DNA of 64,000 nucleotides from Acanthornis magna (taxonomy: Eukaryota > Chordata > Aves > Passeriformes > Acanthizidae): the NCBI GenBank assembly GCA_036785705.1, contig JAWUZG010000357.1, positions 372,001-436,000 of the forward strand, given 5' to 3'. The notes below the pieces were generated by a model. That model did not search any database and had not been told where the DNA came from. It saw only the letters and a list, made by a program, of their open reading frames with translations. Position 1 is the first letter of the stretch. Each line of letters starts with the position of its first letter. Positions 28,334 through 38,200 of this stretch are shown in pieces. A program made the position numbers and the translations under genes.

Positions 28334-31300
28334 CTGCAAGTAGAGCAGAGGGACGGTGGGAACAGGACACCAGGTCCTGGTAGAGGGACAGGGGACAAGG
28401 CTCCACAACCTTGCCCCTGGCATACCACTGTGGAGGTCTTGGAGAGTCACTGTGTCCCCCCGGGGACAGCCCATCCCCACCAGATGGGACAGAGCTCCCC
28501 TGGCTGGGATCCCCGATGTCTGTGCTGTGCTCCAGCCATCACCAGTACCTGCAGGTTTTGGCTTGGCTCCAGCTCCTCTGCATTCCTGTGGTGCACTCCA
28601 ATTTCCCAACGCTTTTCCTGTTGGGATCACTCCCAGACCTCACCCTGCTGCCTCTCAGACTACCTCTGGTCCCCAGTGTCCCCACACCTGCTCTGTGTAC
28701 TGCAGAGCCATGGTTCAGCCCCTGGCTGAGCCCAAGCCAAGCCATGGCAAACTGACCCCTGGCAAAAACTGACCAGTTGACCCAACAAGAAACCAACCCA
28801 TGGAAAACCCACTGCACTGGCACAGAGCAGGGATGTCTCAGACCAGCTGCTCCTGACTGATGCTGCAAGTGCAGCCACTTCGCCACAACACAGGGGAGGA
28901 GATGCCAGGCAAACACCAAGATCTAGAAAACAGCAATGCCCTGGTGCAGGCAGGGACACAGAGCATGAATGGGCAGCAGTTGCTTTGTGCCCTGGTGGAG
29001 AGCGGGACTGGCAGGAGGGATCACACCAAGCCTGCACCCAAAGGCTGAGGGTGATGCTGCTCCCACAGCCTGGGAGCCCTGTAATTAACTGGTCGCTAAC
29101 CCTGGTGATTAATTAAGCCAGGTCACCTGGCTGAGCACAAGGAGGGGGAGACACCACTGTGGATCCTGTGAGGGGAACAGGGCACAGCCACTGTGGTGCC
29201 ACAAAGATGGTGATAACCCTGAGATCTGAGCAAAGACGTGACCGTTTCTCCAAGATGCTGTGCCAGGGGAAACAGCCACGGAATGTGGGCTGAATAAAGA
29301 GGAGATAAAACTGATGTGGTGCAGGAGTGACACGGCACTGCTAGGAAGGTGGCATAAGGCAGCTGAGCAGGAGCTGCAGCACAAGGGAGCTGGGAGTGCC
29401 TCGGGTATGTCTGCTGCAGAAGGAGCCTCAGCCAGGGTCTGGCCAGGAACCTCACCAGGAGCAGCAGTGAATTCCCTGGGTGAGGGAAAGAGGCATCAGG
29501 CAGGTGCTGAGTGCTGGGTGCTGGTGCCACTGCAGTTCCTCGTGGTCAGAGTGCCAGCAGGGCTCAGTCCTATTGGAGACTCTCTGTGGGGACATGTGCT
29601 CATGGCAGACTCTGCTGTCATGGTGCCATCAGCAGGGCCCCACCACCCCACACACCCACAGTGTGGCCACCTGGCCCAGCGCTGGCACCAGTGACAGCGA
29701 CCAGCTGGATGAGCCACCAGCAGTGCCTTGCTTCCTCCTGCCCAGGGCCAGGTGAGTGTCCAGGGAGAGAGGAGGATGGCACAGCTGGAGCCACCAAGGC
29801 TCGTGGGGTCGTGGCAGCTCCAGTGCAGTCACACGTGGTCCCACAGCCCTCCTGCCCAATGCTGGTGGTCCCTGGTCCTGTGTGCCCCACAGTGAGCCCT
29901 CATCCCAGGGCAGGACTGCAGTGTTACAGTGCCAGCCTTGCCATCAGATGTTGGGCACAGGGAACCGGGGAGGTGGAGGATACTACTGGGGAGGTGGAGG
30001 ATGCTACCGCAGGTGGGCAAGCAGCGTCTGCAGTGGGAAACGTTCTTCCAGCCCAAATTCATCCTGGGCTGGTGGGGTTGGGGCTGGGGCTGGAGCTCTG
30101 ACGGTCGCTGCCAGCCTGTCCCAGACATAGTGCCAGCGCGGCTGCTCCAGTCGGGACGTGCCAAGAGACACGAGACCACGAGCAGCAGTGAACCCCAAAT
30201 GGGTCTGGGACGTGCTGGGTGCCACACGTGCCTGTGAGGGTCCCACAGCCGCCGCCTGCCCCGGCACACTGCGGGGGTCGGTCCAGAGCAGCCCCCAGCC
30301 CCGGCTCGGGCACCAGACACCGCGGGCTGCCCGCACACCCGGGAATGTGACAGCCGGGACAAACGGATCTGGAGCCGCCTGACAGCAGCTCCGCCGTGCC
30401 GCTGAGGGAGGCAGGCCCCCGCACCGCGCTGCCCACACGCACCACCGCCATCCGCACTGCATCGCTCTGGCCCTGAGGTCCGGGGGCTGCCCGGTGCCCG
30501 GCAGGATGTGACGGCTGCAGCCCCGGGGCAGCACCATCCCTGCTCGCACCCCCGGACCCGGCGCTATGGACCGGGGGATTCACCGCTCCAGCCTACACCG
30601 GCCCCGGCACAGCCCGACGGGGCACGGAGACGGCAGCGCTTCACACGAGGCAGAGCCGCCCTTGGCCGGCACCCGGGCTCCGAGCCTCAGCGGCACGGCC
30701 GGGGGGGTCTCGGGGTTCCTGCCCATGAGGAGGTTCAGCGCCCCAGCGAGGGGGGGGGCGTGGGAGAGGCCGGTCCGTCTTTGTGGAGAAGCTGTACAGA
30801 GCGTTCCCGGCGCGGCGGGGGCCGAGCCAGCAGCGCCTGGGGCGGTGGGCACACGGAGCTGGCAGCTGCTCTGTGCCAGCAGGGCCGAGCCGGCAGCCGC
30901 GGCCACGCTTGGGACAGCGGCCACGGGTCCCACGCGACGGAGCACAGCCAGGACGGGGCGGTGCTGCCACTCTCGCCGCGAAGGGCGGTGGGCAAATGCC
31001 GGTGTGCGCCGAGCGGGGGGCGAGGGACCCGTCCGGGGAGGCACTCTGTGCCTCATGTGCCACCGCAATGCTGAGGGATGGTTTAATTCGGGGGGCGGGG
31101 AGGGTTGGCTCCAGCCGCCGCGGCAGCAGGGCAGGATGAGAGGCAGGGCATTGAAACGGGGAATATCATGGAATTCTCCATCGTGACGAGTTTGGCCAGG
31201 TCACTCCCAGCCCAACACACAATGCTGAAGGGCCTTTGGGAGGGACGGAATGTATCAGTGGGGCAGGAGGGTGACATGGAGCAACATGAGGTGATGGAGA

Positions 31301-33679
31301 GTGTCTGTGGACAAGGGACATTGTGCTGCATGGGGGAAGGGTCTGGCTCGCCCCAGGAGCAGACAGCCCAGATCTCGGGGCCTCTCCCCTCCTCACCCTC
31401 CTGTGCCCCTTTGCCAGCCACTGCAGGGGGATCCCACCACCTTGGGCACACCAGGCAGGGTCCCCATGCCAGGGGCACAGAGAATAAGGTCCCTTCTGGC
31501 ACATGGATATGAGTCCCATGGCTGAGCCCGGGAGCAGGTGAGTCTCTCACAAGGAAACAGAGTTGGACCCCACCGGTGTTGGGGGGTGGTGAGGGGCTTC
31601 CATCCCATGACATGGCACTGGGCCATGGGGCTTAGCCCTGGGTCAGAGGGCTCTTGGTGGTCTCATGAGCTTTGGGAGAGGTGACTAGCCCAGCGGGGGC
31701 AGGGGGGAGAGGTCAGGAAGTTGGGGGGTAATCAAGGAATATCTGGGGGAGCAGGGAACATCTGGGGGACATGAGGAAGTATCTGAGGGGCCCAGTGAGG
31801 TGGGACAGGGTCCCAAGCAGCTCGTGTCACCTGGGGGAGTGTCTTGCTGCCCTGGGACCTCTCCTGAGCCCTGCAATGGTCGCAGCAGCCTGCGACCCCC
31901 CTGAGTCCCCCTGGCCCTGCTGCGCCTAACGGCCACGTCCCACGGCCGGTGGGGACAGACGGACGCTGCAGTTAATTGCTGATGGACAATGCAATTAACG
32001 TCCTACCCAGCCACCACCATCTGTCCCGGCCAGCCTGGCCTCCCCACCCGGGGCTGCTGACATGCTTGGCTGGCCCCGGCACACTTGAGACCCCACCAGC
32101 TCCTGGACATTGCAAGGGTCCTGCAAGGTCCTGACAGCTCTGGTGCTCCTGGCACTGTGCCTGGGGCTCCCGGCACTGCTATGGGATGACCCTTCTGCTC
32201 AGGGAGTCCCAGCCTAGGCAGCACAGTGGCACCTGGCTCACTGGACAGACCCCTTGAGCCACCTGTGCCAGTGGCTGAACTGACGTCCCCAGGTTTGCCA
32301 GGGCTTTCGCTTCTGAATGCTGCTGCCCTACCAGTGCTTGCCAGGCCATCAGGTCCTGAACCCCCTCAAGTGCCTCAGCCTCACAGCCAGCCACTGCCAT
32401 CCACCCACAGCAGCCCCTCACTGCCCAGAAACGGAGTGCCCACAGCATGGTCCACACTGGGCAGAGGCCACGGCACCAGCAGGCACGGCCCTGGACCAGC
32501 AGTGGTAGCAGCACGCAAGGGAACAGCACCATGGAGGACAGTGTCCCTGCCCAGTCCAGAGCCCCACTGATGGAGGGACAGCTCTGTGCTCATGCGAGGG
32601 CTGCAGCCTCAGAAGCCTCCACAGCACCAGCAGCACCCACTCCCTAAAACCAGGGGTGCACTGGCTCGGTGCTGCACCCACACTGACCTCACAGTGGTGC
32701 CACCAGCACGGGGCAGCTCTGGGAACACCCCCGTGGCCCTGCTCTGTGCCTGGCAGCCCCACCTGAGCACCCAGGCCCAGCCCTCAGGTGCAGCACCTGC
32801 ACTGGGAGTTGGTCAGACCCCACACACTTCACCATGACCTGCGGCAGCACGTGCAGCCCATGGCACGAAGCTGCAGGAGGCAATGGGAGCCCATGGCCAC
32901 GGTGGTGAGGCTGGAGGGGTGAACAGACCACGCAGAATTGCCGGCTGGTTTCAGAGGATTCTCCTTTACTGCCCTTGCAGGGGAGCCCTGGGTCCACACT
33001 ACTCCTTTTACAGACACTTTGCGGTATGTACAAGTTTAGTGTTTTGCCCCCAAAAAGAGATGTGTTTGGGTAATCGATGGACCCCCACTGTCCCGATGAG
33101 TGATGGTCGGGGTGTGGGGGGCCCCGGGAGAGGGGACTGTCCTGGAGCCGCACGCAGTGGCACCTCATGCAAAGCCAAACGGGGTAATGAGAGCAATAAC
33201 GACACTGGAGGCGGAGGGTAACATGATTGGATTTACAAGTGGCAGATGAGAGCAGGTGGGAAGGAGGAGATGTTTTGGAGATCCGCAGTGAGCCCAACAC
33301 CACACCAGGAGGCCACCCCCAGGGAGGAGGGAGTGTGTGGGGCGAGTGGGGGCCAGGTGACCCTGTGGGTGCTTCTTGGGCCATTGACTGCTCAGGCACT
33401 GTGGCCCCAGTCTCTGCCTGGGGACTCTGGCAAGTGCAAAGGATGAGGGAGAACGTCCCTGTGTCCTCAGGTGCGGTCCCACTGGCCTCAGGGCAGGGGA
33501 CGGGCTCCATGGCGGCGATGAGGGGAGGTGGTATGGACATCCAGCCACACTACAACAAAGCGAACAGAAAAGATGGGATGAGACAGGGAGAACAAACCAT
33601 GAAATGAAGCCACCAAGCCTGGCCGTCAGTGCCGCGCACCTGCTGTGGGACCGGAACGGACCGGGGAGGTCGGCATTAC
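28334..33679. other. Long interval without a supported exon
   Basis: About 5.3 kb between the 28.3-kb and 33.7-kb exons. It contains the CpG-rich stretch at 30.3-31.1 kb, lower-GC islets with TTAATTA-like motifs at 29,075-29,120 and 31,968-32,005, and a unique, less GC-rich segment at 32,930-33,260. I see no exon with both convincing splice sites and a compatible phase. Confidence 0.5.
30330..31070. promoter_or_regulatory. Second CpG-rich region, possible upstream promoter
   Basis: CpG dinucleotides are again frequent, with GCCGCGG, CCCGGCGC and GGGGGCG elements, in the large interval between the 28.3-kb and 33.7-kb exons. No exon with convincing splice sites was found inside it. It could drive transcripts starting with the 28.3-kb exon. 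Confidence 0.3.
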
Positions 33680-33820
33680 CTGTGCTGGTGAGCACGGCCG
33701 AGCAGCTGCCGTCTCCGGGGCTCCCCTTGAGCCCATCCACGACCTGCTGATGTCGGAGACCCAGCTCAGGAGCTCGCCCAGCGGCACCGGGACGTCTTTG
33801 TTGGGACTGGAAAAAGACGT
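33680..33820 (-). CDS. Candidate upstream exon of the spectraplakin-like gene
   Basis: A 141-nt, phase-0 open segment lies between CTCTCTCTGGCAG and a GTAATG donor. It encodes TSFSSPNKDVPVPLGELLSW then VSDISRSWMGSRG. LGELLSWVSDI has the helix-A heptad and Trp of a spectrin repeat. Both ends are phase 0, so it could follow plectin exon 30 or the candidate exon at 34,344-34,593, and precede the exon at 28,254-28,333. It is not proven to be transcribed. Confidence 0.5.
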
Positions 33821-34343
33821 CTGCCAGAGAGAGAGCGCGTTAGCGCCAGCACAGGGTGGGAGCCAGGGGGTGGAATTACCGCGAAGAAGGAAAAGGAGGT
33901 TGGTTTTACAGAAATCTGCCCATTTCTAACAAGAGTGTGTGCCAGGCTGCTACAGCATCCCATGGCCCACCCTGTGCTCCAGGGGTCCCGTGGCCCCCAT
34001 AGCCCTTGTGAGGGACAGGAAAGCCCCCATGGCCGGGGGGTTCTGGGGGCAGGAGCTGCGCGGAGCCAGGCTGGGGCGTGGGCTCTGGCAGACACCTGCC
34101 AATGGGTCATGGAGCCACATGAGTGTGAGGAAATCAACCTCAAGCAGAAGCACTTCCCAGATACACGGAGAGACAGACAGACAGACCGGCCGACCGCGGC
34201 GGGTGCGTCCCAGAGGACGGGTGAGCGGGTGGGCTGGCGGAGGCAGGCGCGCAGCGAAGCCCCTCGGTGGGTGAAGCGGCGGAGCGGAGGCAGGTCCCCC
34301 CGCGTGGCGCGGAAGCACCGGGCAGCGCCAGCGCGGCACTTAC

Positions 34344-34593
34344 GGTCGGGGCACCAGCTCCGCGGTGTGGTGGTGGGGACGTGCTGGGAGGCCAAGGCGG
34401 GGAGATGGGGCAGCTCTGGGGCCACGGTGCCGAGCCCCCTCCTCGCCGCGCTGAGGGTGAGTGGAAGGGGTCCAGGCAGCAGGCGTGTCTGGCTGTCCGG
34501 TGCCAAGGAGCCCGCGATGTCCTCCTCCGGCACACCGGCTGCAGTGGGGTGCACCACGGGGCCAAGGTCATCTCCTCCTTTGGGGTGCGGGGG
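34344..34593 (-). CDS. Candidate first exon between plectin and the 33.7-kb exon
   Basis: The segment has a CTTCAG acceptor-like start and an excellent GTAAGT donor. An ATG at 34,569-34,571 (context GAGATGA) opens 76 codons in the frame that leaves phase 0 at the donor, as the next exon needs. That frame looks compositionally poor. A second frame (GVPEEDIAGSLAPDSQTRLL) looks more protein-like but leaves phase 1. It might be a first exon whose promoter overlaps plectin's 3' end, or not an exon at all. Confidence 0.3.
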
Positions 34594-34820
34594 CTGAAGC
34601 CGGCAGGTTAATTACAAAAGAGTGCTAAGTGGTTAGATCCAAACAGGGAACTGTTTTCCTGGTGTCCGGCTCAGCCGCGCCGTGTGCGAGCAGCGGCAGG
34701 ATTGGCGCCGCCAGGAGCAGGAATGGTGTCCGGCTCCCGGGGCGCAGGGCAGGGAGGGTAGTGTGTGTTCTCTCTTGTCTCTTAATATACAAACACTGTC
34801 AGCACATTCGCATATATTAA

Positions 34821-34826
34821 TTTATT
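34821..34826 (-). terminator. PLEC: Plectin polyadenylation signal AATAAA
   Basis: A canonical AATAAA (TTTATT on the plus strand) lies about 145 nt after the plectin stop, in the most AT-rich stretch nearby (34,785-34,910), which also includes a T-run of ten on the transcribed strand. It implies a short 3' untranslated region ending near 34,800. Cleavage position is inferred. Confidence 0.75.
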
Positions 34827-34969
34827 AGTCTTGTCTTTTTGGTTAAACTTGAGGCACTGCTTTGGGAGAAGAGTGGAGGTTCAAAATTAAAAAAAAAATA
34901 CTAGTGATTAGCCAGCAGCGTTGCCACATGCGGAGCGGGTGAGGCGGCGCCTCGGGGGGCTGGCAGGTC

Positions 34970-35270
34970 TCAGGCCACGTGGAGCAGGGGCCCGCGCACC
35001 CCAGGGCACTCCCCGCTCGCCTCCCACCCGCAGCTTCGGGATGCGGACAGGGCGAGGGCAAGGGTGGCCACCTCCACGGAGCCCTGGGTACCCCCCGCGT
35101 ATCTGCGCCCGAAACTCGAGGAGGAGTAGGAGGAGGAAGAGAAGGTCATGGAGAAGCCGGAGCCAGTGGCATCGAAGCTGCCGCGCCGGGAGCCTGAGCG
35201 GGAGCCGGTGCGAGAGCCCGAGCGGGATCCGGAGGTGGAGCCGGCGCTGCTGACATTGTAGGGGCTGTAG
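34970..35270 (-). CDS. PLEC: Plectin C-terminal Gly-Ser-Arg tail with divergent end
   Basis: After the last module the protein reads [20 protein letters not shown], then [20 protein letters not shown] and [20 protein letters not shown]. This is the Ser-rich tail conserved in plectin, containing phosphorylation sites in mammals. After GRRYAGG the sequence departs from the short mammalian ending. It adds about 36 residues rich in Ala, Leu, Gly and Cys, ending in LLHVA and a stop at 34,970-34,972. This could be a lineage-specific extension, a short frame change, or an assembly indel in this GC-rich stretch. Confidence 0.8.
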
Positions 35271-38200
35271 TAGCCCTTGCTGGATTGGGAAGAGGCCTCC
35301 AGCAACCGCAGGCCAGTCCCGTCCTCGATCATGCTCCGGTCCATGGCGTCCTTGTAGGAGATCTTGAGCTTGGTCTTGGGGCAGGTGAGGTACTTGGAAT
35401 AGGTGTTGACATCCCGCAGCTTCTGGGCAGTCCGTGCATCGATGGTGCCCTTCTGCAGCGCCTCATCCAGGGAGACACGGCCTGGGGCATCGGGCTCGAT
35501 CAGGCCCCCCGTCAAGTACTGCACCTCCAGGAACCGCTGCCCGGCCTCGTAGTACAGCCAGCCCTTCTTCAGTGCCTGTGCCGCCGACATCTTCGTCTTG
35601 GTCCGCGGGTCCTCAAAGCCATAGAAGGCCTTCTGCGCCAGGTTGATGCGGTCCACCATGATCTTGTCAACCAGGCCCTTGTTGACCGCATCAGCAACAG
35701 TGCACTTGTCACCGGTGTTGGGGTCGATGATGCCCCCGGTGCAGGCCTGGGCTTCCAGCAGCCGCTGCCCTGTGATGTTGTCCACCAGGTTGCGGCGCAT
35801 GGCCTCCGTGATGGACACCTTCTCCAGAGTGTCCGTGTCCAGGATGCCTGCCACCGGCCCAGTCTCCTCGGTTGGGTCAGTCCACATGGAGATCTGGGTC
35901 CGCGTCAGGGCTGGGCTGATGGTGTAGGAGGAGGAGGATCCTACCGAGGACGACCGTGACCGGAAGCCGCCCATGTTGCCAGAGAGCATGTCAGCAAACT
36001 CGGTGATGGAGAGGGTGCCCGAGCGGTACTGGTCCAGGGCTGATTGGTCAATCAGGCCCTTGCCGATGGCATCATCGATGTCGTACTGGCGCCCCGAGCG
36101 CCTGTCAATGATCATTGACTTCACCACACCGTCAGAGGAGGAGGTGGTGATCTCCTCCCACTCGCACTCCTGCTCTGACAGCTCCAGGTAGGTCTGGTGG
36201 TCAATGAGGCCCTTGCGATAGGCTTCATACACCGACATCTCCTTGCCCGTCTCTGGGTCAACAATCACCACCCGGCGCTTGCGGACAGAGGACTTGGAGG
36301 AGGTCTTCCTCTCCCGCTTCTTCTCCTTCAGAGGCAGGAGGCAGAGGCCAGTCTCTGGGTCCGTGATGCACCGCTCCATGAGCTGCAGGTACGTGAGGTT
36401 CTCCTCCGTGTTGGGATCAAAGAAGCCCTTGGTGTCGTCACTGGGGTCCAGCAGGATCTCGTTCATCTCCTCGTCAAAGAGGCCTCTCTTGTAGGCCACT
36501 TCCACAGGCAGGCGGTGGCTCTCCTCAGGGTCAATGATGCCTCCTGTGGCAATCTGTGCCTCCAGCAAGCGGATTCCGTGGTCCTTCAGGATCAGACCCT
36601 TCTTCATGGCCTGGAAGAGCGAGATGAGCTTTCCGGTGTAGGGGTCTCGGTAGCCGGTGACGGCCCTCTCGGCAGAGAGCAGTTTGTCCTTGAACTCGGG
36701 GCCCACAATGCCCATCCGCACGGCTTCCTCCACCGTCAGCTTGAGGCCCTTGATGGGGTCGATCACGTAGCCCGTGGCCGCCTGCGCCTCCAGGAGCTCG
36801 AAGGCAGTGCCGGGCCGGATGATCCCCTTCTTCATGGCTTGGTAGACAGACAGACGCTCCTTCGTGGAGTCCACAAAGACGCCGGCGATGCAGCTGGTGC
36901 CCTCCAGGAACTTCTTTAGGTTCTTAGAGACCTCCTCGACAGAGGTAAGACCCTCCTGGAGGCGCTTGGCTGTGGCTTCATCCATCACCTGCGAAAGGAC
37001 CAGCTCCTCCACAGTGATCTGCTTCCGCAGCCCCCGGAAGGTGAGCTTCCGTGTGTCGCAGAGCGGGAGCAGGAGGAGCCTGGAGTTCTCGTCCTTCCGG
37101 CACCGCTTCAGCAGCTGAGTGTAGCTGAGTTTCTCATCCGTGGAGGGATCCACGTAGCTGCGCACCTCGCTGGGCTCCGACAGCATGTCGTAGGTCTCCT
37201 TATTGATGAAGCCCCGCTGGTAGGCCACCTCCAGGGGCAGGTGGAAGCCCAGGTGTGGGTCAATGATGCCACCGGTGGCGATCTGGGCGTCCAGGAGCTT
37301 GAGGGCCTCTTCGCTGGGAATGAGATCTTTCTTCATGGCCTGGAAGAGGGAAATCTTCTGTTCGCTGTATGGGTCTCTGTAGCCGGTCACGGCCCTCTCC
37401 GCAGACAGGAGCCGGTCATGGATCTCTGGCCCCACCACGCCCTTCCTGACTGCCTCATCAACGGTCAGCATTTCATTCTTTGTGGGGTCAATCATGAAGC
37501 CGGTGGCTGCCTGGGCCTCCAGGAGGGAGCGGGCCACTTCGGAGTTGATCAGGCCCTTCTTCAGCGCCTGGTAGACGCTGAGTGTCTGCTTGGAGGAGGG
37601 GATGTAGATGCCAGCCACGCAGCCTGACCCGTAAAGGTATTTCCAGACAGTCTCCACGTCCAGGAGCTCCTGGAAGGTTTTGGAACCCTGCTTCAGCAGG
37701 TTGTAGATCTCCTGTGAGATAATCTTGGCCTCGTAGAGGTCCTCGGCAGTGATGCGGCGCCGGACGTAGTCATAGGATGTGAGATTCTGCTGCCGGATGA
37801 TCTCAGTCTTCTCAATGATCTCGATGATGATGATGATCATGCGCTCCTTGGACACACGGCCTGACTGGAACTCCTCCATGAGCTGTTTCCGCTGCTCCTC
37901 GGGCAGCAGGTCCGAGTGCATGATCTCCCACAGCGTCATGGAGGAGCCCGCCCGGCTGCCCACAGGGATGTCCACCTGCGTCTCCTCAAACACCTTCCGT
38001 GTCTCTGCTTCGGTGTACATCTGGGTGGTTTCCACCACTTTTGGCTTCTCAGGCTCCCGCAGAGGCAGCAGGTACAGGCCGGTCTCGGGATCCTCGATGC
38101 ACCTCTCCTTCAGCTGCACATAGGTGAGGTTCTCCTGAGTGTTGGGGTCGAAGAAGCCCTTGGTGTCATCGCTGGGGTCGGAGAGGGTCCGGTTCATCTC

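Noticed and set aside
32219..32430. Possible spectrin-like exon (LEGVQDLMAWQALVGQQ) on the minus strand
   Set aside because: The helical look is suggestive, but the only acceptor nearby gives the wrong phase for the exons at 33.7 and 28.3 kb, and the donor is weak. It may be a decayed exon.
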